NCBI GenBank assembly: GCA_013139935.1
Contig: WSZX01000439.1
Location: 1 to 11,890 of the forward strand
Direction: 5' to 3'
DNA: 11,890 bases
DNA from: Ardenticatenales bacterium
Lineage (GTDB): Bacteria; Chloroflexota; Anaerolineae; Promineifilales; UBA4811
Below are positions 1-6,913 of the stretch, in pieces (position 1 is the first letter of the stretch; each line of letters opens with the position of its first letter). The notes below the pieces were generated by a model, which was given only the letters and a program-made list of their open reading frames with translations, did not search any database and had not been told where the DNA came from. The position numbers and the translations under genes are program-made.

Positions 1-821
1 ATGCCCTTGTTGTGTGTGGCAGCGCGGTAGGGATCGGCGACGGCAAAGGCACACGCCTCTACAATACGCTCGATCGCCACTGGGCCCGGAATCTCATCTG
101 TCGCCAGCAATTCGGCCGGCACCCTCCCGGTGGCCACGGCCAGCCGTTGATCAGCCAGATTGGAGAGGATGCGCACATTGACGCGGCCGCCGGTCAACTG
201 CTCAATCAGCGGCGCCAGTCTCTCACAAGCAGTATTCACCGTGTTGGCGCCCATCGCATCACGGCAGTCGTAGAGTAGTTCGACGATCATCATCGAGCCC
301 ACCGGTGTCCCGTGGAGATGACGGACACGCACGTCACGCGCTCCGCCGCCCAGTTCCACCATCACCGGGTCCAGTTCGTCTGCCAACGCCAGGATCTCTG
401 ACTTTTGGGCGAGCACGGCCGCCTCGGCAACCGACGGATCACCGACGTCCAGCACCTGCACCTGGCCGACCATCACCGGCTGGGAGGAAGTGGCTGTTAT
501 GCCACCGTCATCCCGGAGAAGCTTGGCAGCATGGCTGACTCCGGCCACAACCGATGGCTCCTCAATGACCATCGGAATCACATAATCCCGGCCGTTGATG
601 CAAAAGTTGAGGCCAATACCGAGCGGCAGCGCAAAGACACCGATGACGTTCTCAATCATCCGGTCAGCTCGCGAGAGGCCCAGACCCATCATGCCGCCCA
701 GCACCTCTCTCTCGTCAGCGTCCAGGTTGGCCCACAGCGAAATGTGTGCCGCCCGTTCAGCGAGCGGCCAGTCATAGAATCCTGGTATGCGCGACGTTCT
801 CTGATCCACACTCGTTTCCAC
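1..821 (-). CDS. mvaA: Class II hydroxymethylglutaryl-CoA reductase, partial (C-terminus beyond left edge)
   Basis: Reduces HMG-CoA to mevalonate, the committing step of the mevalonate isoprenoid pathway; a cytosolic enzyme. The frame is open to the window edge and gives 273 residues of a family usually about 425 long. Visible landmarks are the N-terminal RIPGFYDWPL-AER segment (residues 11-23), ENVIGVFALPLG (57-68, with the family's catalytic Glu at 57), the DAMGANTVNT signature (188-197), and DPYRAATHNKG (263-273, with the catalytic Lys at 272). The catalytic Asp and His of the last third lie outside the window. I chose GTG at 821 because conserved sequence begins soon after it; a second in-frame GTG at 809 is possible, an in-frame TGA lies further upstream, and no clear Shine-Dalgarno is seen. 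It lies 129 bp downstream of the deacetylase on the same strand. It belongs to the same pathway as idi and the prenyl synthase about 9 kb away. Family assignment is firm; the start is uncertain. Confidence 0.93.
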   Translation of the reverse strand, partial: METSVDQRTSRIPGFYDWPLAERAAHISLWANLDADEREVLGGMMGLGLSRADRMIENVIGVFALPLGIGLNFCINGRDYVIPMVIEEPSVVAGVSHAAKLLRDDGGITATSSQPVMVGQVQVLDVGDPSVAEAAVLAQKSEILALADELDPVMVELGGGARDVRVRHLHGTPVGSMMIVELLYDCRDAMGANTVNTACERLAPLIEQLTGGRVNVRILSNLADQRLAVATGRVPAELLATDEIPGPVAIERIVEACAFAVADPYRAATHNKG

Positions 822-873
822 AACAAATAGGAAAAGAGGCCCAGCCAATCTTCAGGGCCCCTCAACGTCAACG

Positions 874-900
874 AGTATGATAAACGACAATGGCTGTCAA
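874..900 (-). promoter_or_regulatory. Possible promoter for mvaA
   Basis: Reading leftwards, a perfect TTGACA (900-895) is followed after 15 bp by CATACT (879-874), a 4/6 match to TATAAT. The spacer is short, and the alternative TATCAT sits too close, so the -10 is doubtful. The -35 lies inside the first of two imperfect repeats at 892-931. Confidence 0.35.
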
Positions 901-931
901 AAGCTACCAGGGGGCTGTCATTAGCTGGCAG
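892..931. repeat. Two imperfect 19-bp direct repeats upstream of mvaA (operator-like)
   Basis: GGCTGTCA-aaAGCTacCAG (892-910) and GGCTGTCA-ttAGCTggCAG (913-931) match at 15 of 19 positions and are offset by 21 bp, about two helical turns. The second copy is itself a dyad, CTGTCA-N5-TGGCAG (5/6); the first is weaker (4/6). The first copy covers the candidate -35 of mvaA. Binding by a regulator is inferred. Confidence 0.45.
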
Positions 932-950
932 ATACCCGGCACCCCACCCA

Positions 951-2021
951 TTATGGACCCCATTGAAGCTTCTCAGCCACGACCGCGGCGCTGTCTCCGC
1001 CTTTCACGCGAACGCGGCGAAGTTGGTAGCGGCTCTCCCAGGTGTGAACCGCGCCAGACCAGGTGGTAACTGCCCCCCAGAAGTTGATCTCTTCCAGGAA
1101 CTCTAGGACTGCGTCATCATAGCGGCCGGACGGGTAGGCAAAAAAGCGAGGGTAACGGCCCGTGTGTGCCTGCACAGTCTGCGCACTCCCTAGGACCTGC
1201 CAGACGAGGAAATCGTGGCTACGGTCGCGCAGATCGGGATGAGTCTTGGTGTGCGGCTCGAAATCCATCCCGGCAGCCACCATTTCCTCAATCTGATTCC
1301 AGGTCATGTAACGCTCAGAGTTGTGGTCGATGGGCTCGGTAAGGATAAAGAAGGTGGCCGTATAGCCATACTCCTTGAGCAGCGGAAAGGCGGATTCGTA
1401 ATTATCCCGGTAGCCGTCATCTAGCGTAATGATCACAGGCTTTTCGGGCAGCGACCGTCCCCAGGCAAGTGCGTCAAGCAAGTGATACAGGCTGATCCCG
1501 GTGTAGCCGGCAGATCTCATGTACGCTAGATGGGCCTCAAAATCCGCTGGCCGTACGGAGAGGTCCAGCCGATATTCATCCGCGTTGTTAGGCGGTTCAC
1601 TGATATAGTGGTACATCAAAATGGGCACAATGAGTTCCCGCTCGGCGCCATCAGGGGTGGGTAACGGCAAAGAGGTGGGAGTCGGGGTGGGAGCGGCGGT
1701 TGGCGACGGCGTGTGCGTAGGCAGTGGCGTGTGCGTGGGCGATGGGGAGACGCTGGGCGGCACGGTTCGGGTTGGAGCTTGCGTGGCGGTCGGCGACGCA
1801 GTGGGGGTGTTGGTTGGTGAGGCAGTCGGGGTAGCAGTGTGAGTGGTGGTAGGAGATGGGGTGACAGTGGAGGAGGCCTTGGGGAGCAGCACAGCAGCGT
1901 GGCCCGCGGTTCGGACACGAAGTCCGGGAGACCTGGCAGCCAGCAAGAGGATCGCCACGATCGCCGCCACCAACGCAATCCCCAGGCAGCCAGCCGACGT
2001 ATCTGAAGGGGATCTATCCAT
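951..2021 (-). CDS. Membrane-anchored polysaccharide deacetylase (NodB-homology domain, CE4-type)
   Basis: Probably removes N-acetyl (or O-acetyl) groups from an extracellular polysaccharide or peptidoglycan. The 356-residue protein has a hydrophobic anchor or signal segment at about residues 13-29, a Thr/Pro/Ser-rich linker at about 52-124, then a NodB domain at about 130-350. Motif 1 is TLDDGY (199-204, Asp 201 and 202); motif 2 is HTKTH (257-261), giving the two metal-ligand histidines; motif 3 is FAYPSGRYDD (294-303). YHYISEPP near 137 and LRRVRV near 335 are typical of secreted members of this family. No lipobox cysteine is obvious after the anchor; Cys 12 precedes it. The ATG at 2021 follows a GGTGGG stretch by 5 nt and lies about 36 bp downstream of an excellent -10. 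The exact substrate cannot be told; the family call is firm. Confidence 0.9.
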   Translation of the reverse strand: MDRSPSDTSAGCLGIALVAAIVAILLLAARSPGLRVRTAGHAAVLLPKASSTVTPSPTTTHTATPTASPTNTPTASPTATQAPTRTVPPSVSPSPTHTPLPTHTPSPTAAPTPTPTSLPLPTPDGAERELIVPILMYHYISEPPNNADEYRLDLSVRPADFEAHLAYMRSAGYTGISLYHLLDALAWGRSLPEKPVIITLDDGYRDNYESAFPLLKEYGYTATFFILTEPIDHNSERYMTWNQIEEMVAAGMDFEPHTKTHPDLRDRSHDFLVWQVLGSAQTVQAHTGRYPRFFAYPSGRYDDAVLEFLEEINFWGAVTTWSGAVHTWESRYQLRRVRVKGGDSAAVVAEKLQWGP

Positions 2022-2056
2022 TCATGCCCACCACGGCCAGTACACTCATGCGGGCG

Positions 2057-2084
2057 ATTATAGTTGGCAAGAGGTGCCCGTCAA
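2057..2084 (-). promoter_or_regulatory. Promoter of the polysaccharide deacetylase
   Basis: On the minus strand, TTGACG (2084-2079) is followed after 16 bp by a perfect TATAAT (2062-2057). The predicted transcript would begin near 2050, leaving a leader of about 30 nt before the ATG at 2021. Confidence 0.75.
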
Positions 2085-2096
2085 GGGCATCTTGCC
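2066..2096. repeat. Interrupted inverted repeat over the deacetylase -35 (operator-like)
   Basis: GGCAAGA-ggt-GCCC-gtcaa-GGGC-a-TCTTGCC forms an 11-bp dyad (7+4) around a 5-bp centre. The centre and adjacent bases contain the -35 hexamer of the deacetylase promoter. No T-tract follows on either strand, so an operator is more likely than a terminator. Confidence 0.5.
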
Positions 2097-2265
2097 TGGA
2101 TCAACCGGGCACTTGAGGCTGCGGCCCCCCGCTCCCAGGTACCGTAGCGTCCCTGCAACCAATTCAGGCTCGCTTGGCCCCGCCCCCGCCAGTTTCCCTG
2201 GCGCAGCGCGGAACTGCCGAGGGAACGGCACCTGGCCCGTTTCTTTGCGCCCTTGACCGTCGCTC
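2085..2265. other. Divergent intergenic region, central part
   Basis: Part of the 336-bp gap between the deacetylase (2021) and rpsT (2358). Apart from the promoters described separately, I see one perfect 6-bp hairpin, CGCCAG-tttcc-CTGGCG (2187-2203), without a T-tract. No convincing coding frame was found. Confidence 0.5.
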
Positions 2266-2294
2266 TAGACAAACCCGGCCGCATGCGTTATAAT
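2266..2294 (+). promoter_or_regulatory. Promoter of rpsT
   Basis: TAGACA (2266-2271, 5/6), a 17-bp spacer and a perfect TATAAT (2289-2294). Transcription would begin near 2301, giving a leader of about 57 nt before the GTG start. Confidence 0.75.
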
Positions 2295-2320
2295 GTCGCC
2301 CATTGAGAGTAGGCAGAATG

Positions 2321-2344
2321 CGAGTCGGCAAGGACTCGTTTTTT
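2321..2344 (+). promoter_or_regulatory. Attenuator-like hairpin with U-tract in the rpsT leader
   Basis: CGAGTC (2321-2326), a GGCAAG loop and GACTCG (2333-2338) form a perfect 6-bp stem followed at once by TTTTTT (2339-2344), the shape of an intrinsic terminator. It sits inside the predicted leader and ends one base before the GGAGG ribosome-binding site (2346-2350). It could end transcription early or control access to that site. S20 is autoregulated in E. coli, although by other means; regulation here is inferred. Confidence 0.55.
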
Positions 2345-2357
2345 CGGAGGCAACCCC

Positions 2358-2630
2358 GTGGCGAACAAACAATCAGCCATCAAGCGGATTCGCAGCAGCG
2401 GACGCAAGCGTCTACGGAATCAACTGTATCGCAGCCGGGCGAGAACCTTAATCAAGCGAGCCCGCAAGCTGGCTGGCGAAGGGGACCTGGAGGAAGCCCG
2501 AGCGGCAGCAGAACAGGCCATCACTACGCTGGACAAGGCGGCAGTCAGGGGAATCATCCACCGCAACAATGCGAGCCGGCGGAAATCCCGCCTGATACGT
2601 ATGTTGGCGAACGCCGAGCAGGCCGAATAG
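2358..2630 (+). CDS. rpsT: 30S ribosomal protein S20
   Basis: Primary 16S rRNA-binding protein of the small ribosomal subunit. The 90 residues begin MANKQSAIKRIRSS, the usual S20 opening, and the protein is highly basic and helical throughout, with the conserved IHRNNASRRKSRL segment near residues 66-78. Length matches the family (about 85-95). The start is GTG at 2358, supported by GGAGG at 2346-2350, 7 nt upstream. The gene has its own consensus promoter, a hairpin with a U-tract in the leader and a strong terminator after the stop, so it looks like a self-contained transcription unit. Confidence 0.96.
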   Translation: MANKQSAIKRIRSSGRKRLRNQLYRSRARTLIKRARKLAGEGDLEEARAAAEQAITTLDKAAVRGIIHRNNASRRKSRLIRMLANAEQAE

Positions 2631-2666
2631 CCGGCCTGGACAGAGACTCTAGACAGCAATCGGACC

Positions 2667-2695
2667 AGGCATCGCCGCTCACGGCGATGCCTTTT
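2667..2695 (+). terminator. Intrinsic terminator after rpsT
   Basis: GGCATCGCCG (2668-2677), a CTCA loop and CGGCGATGCC (2682-2691) form a perfect 10-bp stem, 11 bp if A2667 pairs with T2692, followed by TTTT. It lies 37 bp after the rpsT stop and just before the ribosome-binding site of the next gene. Confidence 0.88.
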
Positions 2696-2714
2696 CGTGC
2701 ACCAGGGAGGCGTG

Positions 2715-3656
2715 ATGCGCGTACTCGTCACCGGCGGAGCAGGTTTCCTCGGTTCCCACCTGTGCGATTACCTGTTGGCGCAGGGACACAAAGTCATCGC
2801 GATGGACAACCTGATCACCGGGAATGTCCAAAACATCGCCCACTTGGCGGGCCGGACCGATTTCGAGTTCATCAAGCACGACGTCACCCAATACATCTAT
2901 GTCAAAGGCCCGCTGGATGCCATTCTCCATTTCGCCTCCCCGGCGAGCCCGATCGATTACCTGACGTACCCCATCCCCACGCTCAAAGTCGGCTCAATGG
3001 GTACCCACAAGGCGTTGGGGCTCGCGCTTGGTAAGAAAACCCGCTTCCTGCTCGCCTCTACTTCCGAAGTATACGGCGACCCGCTCGTCAACCCCCAGCC
3101 GGAGGACTATTGGGGTAATGTCAACCCCATTGGTCCACGCGGCGTGTACGACGAGGCGAAGCGGTTTGCCGAGGCGCTCACGATGGCCTATCATCGCTAC
3201 CATGGCGTGGATACTCGCATTGCGCGCATTTTCAACACCTATGGCCCTCGAATGCGGCTGAACGACGGCCGGGTAGTGCCCAACTTTATCTACCAGGCGC
3301 TTACCCACAAGCCGCTCACCGTCTATGGGGACGGTTCGCAGACACGCAGCTTTTGCTACGTAGCCGATCTGGTGCGTGGCCTCTATGGCCTTCTCATGTC
3401 TGGCGAGCACCAACCGGTGAACATCGGTAATCCAACCGAAATGAGCATACTTGAGTTCGCTCACACGGTCCTGGATGCGACCGGGAGCCAGTCCGAGATC
3501 ACGTTTGTGCAACCCACCGACGAGCGGATTGTGGACGATCCAAAGATACGCCGGCCGGACATCACCCGAGCACGGGAGCTGTTGGACTGGGAGCCCACGT
3601 TTGACCTGCGGGAGGGGCTGCGTCATACGATAGCCTATTTCAAGGAACTGGTGTGA
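2715..3656 (+). CDS. UDP-glucuronate decarboxylase-like NAD-dependent SDR (UDP-xylose synthase type)
   Basis: Extended short-chain dehydrogenase, most likely converting UDP-glucuronate to UDP-xylose through a 4-keto intermediate, in the cytosol. From the ATG at 2715 it has 313 residues, the usual length. The Rossmann motif GGAGFLGSH is at 7-15 (Gly 7, 10, 13). The UXS-type HFASPASP is near 72-79, STSEVYGDP at 115-123 (Ser/Glu catalytic region), YWGNVNPIG near 132-140, and the Tyr-x3-Lys pair YDEAK at 145-149. NTYGPRM, DGRVVPNFI, QTRSFCYV and RRPDI follow as in UXS proteins. ATG 2715 has GGGAGG at 2705-2710; an upstream GTG (2697) would overlap the rpsT terminator and is less likely. It is the first gene of a four-gene envelope operon. 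UDP-glucose/glucuronate epimerases are the main alternative, but the motif set favours UXS. Confidence 0.88.
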   Translation: MRVLVTGGAGFLGSHLCDYLLAQGHKVIAMDNLITGNVQNIAHLAGRTDFEFIKHDVTQYIYVKGPLDAILHFASPASPIDYLTYPIPTLKVGSMGTHKALGLALGKKTRFLLASTSEVYGDPLVNPQPEDYWGNVNPIGPRGVYDEAKRFAEALTMAYHRYHGVDTRIARIFNTYGPRMRLNDGRVVPNFIYQALTHKPLTVYGDGSQTRSFCYVADLVRGLYGLLMSGEHQPVNIGNPTEMSILEFAHTVLDATGSQSEITFVQPTDERIVDDPKIRRPDITRARELLDWEPTFDLREGLRHTIAYFKELV

Positions 3657-5251
3657 GACTTTCCTGGCAGCGCATCCCATTCCCGCTGCATCTGGCATGG
3701 GATACGCCGCTGGTGCGGTTGGGGTGGCTGGCGCTGGCGGGGGCGGCCGGTCTCGGATTGGCGATACTGCCGCTGCCCGCCGCCGGGCTGCTGCTAGCCG
3801 GGACGACGATCATGCTGGCGGTCCTGATCGAGCCATTGATTGGACTGGCTCTGACCCTCCTGGCAGGCCCCTTTGGCGCGCTGGAAAACGTCATCCTGGG
3901 GGGAACCTCGATTGATTCCGGCCAACTGCTTCTGGTGCTGACGCTCGCAGCCTGGTTGGCGCGGGGGGTCGCCCGGCGCGAAATCCGCCTGCCCAGAGTG
4001 GAAAGAGCACTTGCCATTCCGCTGGGGCTATTCGTTGGGGTGGGCGTGATCTCGCTGTGTGGGGCACCCTCGCTGACGCTTGGGTTCAAAGAGGTTCTCA
4101 AGTGGATGCAGGTGGGGCTCGTCGCCTGGTTCGCGGCCGACACCCCCCAGCCACGGGACAGCACTCAAACAGCAGCGGCCGTCCGGACTCGCCTGAAGCT
4201 TGTGACGGCCGCTGTCCTTCTGGCAGGGTCATGCCAGGCGCTCATCGGCATTTGGCAGTTCGGCCTGCGCGGCCACGGGCCGGAGCATTTCGAGATTCTC
4301 GGCCGTTTCTTCCGGGCCTATGGCACATTTGAGCAGCCCAACCCGTTTGCGGGATACCTCGGGTTGACGCTGCCGATCGCCGTGGGAATAGGCATTGGCG
4401 GGCTGGGCAGTACATGGGGGAAGAAGGCGGGTATCAGAAGTCAGACACCCAGATCGCTGATAGCTGCGCTCATCATAGCCGCCATTCTTTCGGCCGCGCT
4501 CCTGATGTCCTGGTCCCGAGGGGGTTGGCTGGGGGCGGCGAGCGGGTTGACGGCGATGGCGTTCTTCTGGCCACGCAAGCGCTGGATGGGGGCGCTGCTG
4601 GTGCTGACGTTAGCAGCAGCCGGTCTGGGAGCGCTACAAAGCGGGCTCCTCCCGGATCAGTTCGCCGCCCGGCTGGTGGGGTTTGCCAGCGATATCCAAG
4701 TTCAGGATGCGCGCGGGATGGACATCACCCCCGCCAACTATGCGGTGCTGGAGCGCACGGCACACTGGCAGGCGGCCTTGAGCATGGCAGACGAGTTCCC
4801 CTGGCTGGGCGTTGGCTTTGGGAACTATGAGGCCGCCTACTCGGACTATGCCCTACTTAACTGGCCCTATGCACTGGGACACGCGCACAACTATTACCTG
4901 AACCTACTGGCCGAGGCCGGCGTCGCGGGTCTTGCCGCCTATCTGCTGTTGTGGGCAACCATCATCTGGCAGACGGCACGAGTCATACGGTTCGCGTCTT
5001 ACCCCCTGCGTGGATTGGCGCTGGGATTGATGGGCGCCTGGGTCCACCTCTCCGTTCACCACCTGGTGGACAAGCTCTACGTCAACAACATCTACCTGCA
5101 CCTGGGAGCCTTGATTGGCATCCTGATCTTGCTCCAAAGGGATGCCCATCTGGTGGGCGCGGCAGGCAGCGCAACATCCCTTGACGCGGAAGAGACCCGT
5201 CTCTTGCCTGGATCGTGGCTACCGGCCGAAGAATATGCTGACCCTAATTAA
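3653..5251 (+). CDS. O-antigen ligase/polymerase family membrane protein (Wzy_C)
   Basis: Integral membrane protein expected to ligate or polymerise polyprenyl-linked glycan on the outer face of the cytoplasmic membrane. The 532 residues contain about ten or more hydrophobic segments. Family landmarks are GTFEQPNPFAGYL (224-236), SWSRGGWLG (286-294), GVGFGNYEAAY (386-396) after a long loop at about 330-380, and GHAHNYYLNLLAEAG (409-423), which carries the conserved His of the Wzy_C domain. The GTG start overlaps the previous stop as GTGA, so translation is probably coupled. It lies between a nucleotide-sugar enzyme and a GtrA-type protein, fitting surface-glycan assembly. Whether it ligates glycan to lipid, to protein or to another glycan cannot be told; Chloroflexota commonly lack lipopolysaccharide, so a protein or lipid glycosylation role is possible. 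Confidence 0.87.
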   Translation: MRLSWQRIPFPLHLAWDTPLVRLGWLALAGAAGLGLAILPLPAAGLLLAGTTIMLAVLIEPLIGLALTLLAGPFGALENVILGGTSIDSGQLLLVLTLAAWLARGVARREIRLPRVERALAIPLGLFVGVGVISLCGAPSLTLGFKEVLKWMQVGLVAWFAADTPQPRDSTQTAAAVRTRLKLVTAAVLLAGSCQALIGIWQFGLRGHGPEHFEILGRFFRAYGTFEQPNPFAGYLGLTLPIAVGIGIGGLGSTWGKKAGIRSQTPRSLIAALIIAAILSAALLMSWSRGGWLGAASGLTAMAFFWPRKRWMGALLVLTLAAAGLGALQSGLLPDQFAARLVGFASDIQVQDARGMDITPANYAVLERTAHWQAALSMADEFPWLGVGFGNYEAAYSDYALLNWPYALGHAHNYYLNLLAEAGVAGLAAYLLLWATIIWQTARVIRFASYPLRGLALGLMGAWVHLSVHHLVDKLYVNNIYLHLGALIGILILLQRDAHLVGAAGSATSLDAEETRLLPGSWLPAEEYADPN

Positions 5252-5771
5252 TCATCTCTTTCTCTTTATCACCAAGCCGATCTTTGGCGTGGCTGGCCGC
5301 TTTGGAGTCAACACCAAAGAACTGGAACGCTTTCTCAAATTCATGGTGGTTGGAACCATCGGCTTTGTGGTGGACTTTGGCATTCTCAATATGCTGATGC
5401 TCAATTTCCAGGCGCGGCAGGTTGACCTGGGGATGTGGAAACTGTTCGGGGTTGTCCTGCTCAATGGCACCTTGACATTCTCCAACACGATCTCTTTCAG
5501 CTCGGCCGTGATCTCGAATTTCACGTGGAACTACCTGTGGACCTACCCCGAGTCGCGCAGCAAGCCGCTGGTGAAGCAAGGGGGGCAATTCTTTCTCGTC
5601 AATCTCATGGGACTGGGAATCAACTTGGCAGTTCTCAACGCGCTGAATCCCCTCTGCACACGGGTGTTCGGACTATTGGGCTATAACGCCGCAAAGGCAA
5701 TAGCCACCATCGTCGTCCTGTTTTGGAACTTTTTTGTGAACCGCTACTGGACCTACAGCGACGTGGAGTGA
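5235..5771 (+). CDS. GtrA-family membrane protein (putative polyprenyl-linked sugar flippase)
   Basis: GtrA proteins are small four-helix membrane proteins thought to move polyprenyl-phosphate-linked sugars across the cytoplasmic membrane. This 178-residue protein has hydrophobic stretches near 34-57, 68-97, 117-138 and 150-170. The family pattern appears twice, as FTWNYLWTY (96-104) and WNFFVNRYWTY (164-174), which suggests an internal pseudo-repeat. It is longer than the usual 120-150 residues because of an N-terminal extension of about 30 residues and a longer loop near 58-90. The ATG at 5235 overlaps the end of the ligase gene by 17 nt; an upstream in-frame start at 5142 would overlap by 110 nt and adds no conserved sequence. 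It is coupled at its 3' end to the glycosyltransferase. Confidence 0.83.
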   Translation: MLTLINHLFLFITKPIFGVAGRFGVNTKELERFLKFMVVGTIGFVVDFGILNMLMLNFQARQVDLGMWKLFGVVLLNGTLTFSNTISFSSAVISNFTWNYLWTYPESRSKPLVKQGGQFFLVNLMGLGINLAVLNALNPLCTRVFGLLGYNAAKAIATIVVLFWNFFVNRYWTYSDVE

Positions 5772-6913
5772 CCACTGGCAGGCGACTCGTGGCACGGATA
5801 GGGATTGATTACACGGCGGCGGTTCAGCAGGCCGCCGGCATCGGCCGCTATGTACGACAGTTGGTTCGCGCATTGATCCAACTGGATCGGATCAACGAAT
5901 ACCGCATCTTTGCGGCGAGCCAGTCGCCCATTCCCAGTCATCCATTCCCAATTACCCGAATTCCGGTCCACGACAAGTGGCTGATGCGGATATGGCACCG
6001 CGCACGCCTGCCGCTGCCGGTAGAACTGGTCACGGGCCGGGTCGACCTCTTTCATTCGCCTGACTTTACGCTTCCGCCCACCCTGCCGGGTACACCAACT
6101 CTTCTCACCATCCATGATCTGTCCTTTGCACGCGATCCCGCCTCGGCCGACGAACGACTGCGGATTTACCTCAGCAAGGTCGTCCCCCGATCAGTGCGGC
6201 GCGCCAGCCACGTCCTGGCGGACTCGCAGGCAACCAAGGATGACCTGGTCGCACTGTGGGACACCCCGCCCGACAAGATCAGCGTGATCTACTGCGGTGT
6301 AGAACCTCGCTTTGAGCCGGTAACCCACCCAGGCACGCTGGAGGCCGTGCGCGCCAGATATGGCCTGGGAGAGCGGCCGTTCATCCTCACCGTGAGCACT
6401 ATTCAACCCCGCAAAAACTACCAAAGACTGATCCAGGCCTTTGCCCCCCTCGCCGCCCAGCACCCGGACCTTTCGCTCGTCATTGCCGGGGGGCGAGGAT
6501 GGCAGTACGAGGATGTGTTGGCCGAGCCGGACCGGCACGGGATTGGCAATCGGGTGCTCTTCCCCGGCTTTATCGGCGATGCTGATTTGCCTGCCCTCTA
6601 CAGCGCAGCGACTGTCTTTGCGTACCCGTCGCTATACGAAGGCTTTGGCCTCCCCATTCTGGAATCCATGTCGTGCGGCACTCCAGTCATCGCCTCTGAC
6701 CGCTCCAGCCTGCCGGAAGTGACCGGAGATGCCGGGCTGCAGGCAGACCCGCTGGACGTGCCGGCCTGGACGGCTGGGATGGAACAACTGCTCACCGATG
6801 CCGCTCTGCGGACCGACCTCATCGTCAAGGGGAGGCGCCAAGCCAAGCGCTTTCGTTGGGAGGATGCCGCCGCGCAACTGCTCACGGTATACGAGCGGCT
6901 GCTGCGTGGTTAG
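5768..6913 (+). CDS. Glycosyltransferase, GT4 family (GT-B fold)
   Basis: Transfers a sugar from a nucleotide-sugar donor, probably to a polyprenyl-linked or surface glycan, at the inner face of the membrane. From GTG 5768 it has 381 residues, a normal length. The N-terminal domain shows the ARIGIDYT strand and GIGRY loop (24-28), then HDLSF (116-120) and LADSQATKDDL (about 150-160). The C-terminal donor domain shows LTVSTIQPRKN near 207-217, GGRGWQYEDV near 241-250, and the EGFGLPILE segment (E291 and E299, the EX7E pair). The GTG at 5768 overlaps the gtrA stop as GTGA. A second GTG at 5789 has GGCAGG 6 nt upstream and would start almost at the conserved strand, so it is nearly as likely. 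It is the last gene of the operon, followed by a structured element. Confidence 0.9.
   Translation: MTTGRRLVARIGIDYTAAVQQAAGIGRYVRQLVRALIQLDRINEYRIFAASQSPIPSHPFPITRIPVHDKWLMRIWHRARLPLPVELVTGRVDLFHSPDFTLPPTLPGTPTLLTIHDLSFARDPASADERLRIYLSKVVPRSVRRASHVLADSQATKDDLVALWDTPPDKISVIYCGVEPRFEPVTHPGTLEAVRARYGLGERPFILTVSTIQPRKNYQRLIQAFAPLAAQHPDLSLVIAGGRGWQYEDVLAEPDRHGIGNRVLFPGFIGDADLPALYSAATVFAYPSLYEGFGLPILESMSCGTPVIASDRSSLPEVTGDAGLQADPLDVPAWTAGMEQLLTDAALRTDLIVKGRRQAKRFRWEDAAAQLLTVYERLLRG

Noticed and set aside
405..830. A 141-residue plus-strand open frame
   Set aside because: Antisense to HMG-CoA reductase, whose frame shows catalytic signatures.
2303..3034. A 243-residue plus-strand open frame
   Set aside because: It lies out of frame across rpsT, the terminator and the start of the UXS gene; no family resemblance.
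2994..3698. A 234-residue minus-strand open frame
   Set aside because: Antisense to the UXS gene and without recognisable sequence.
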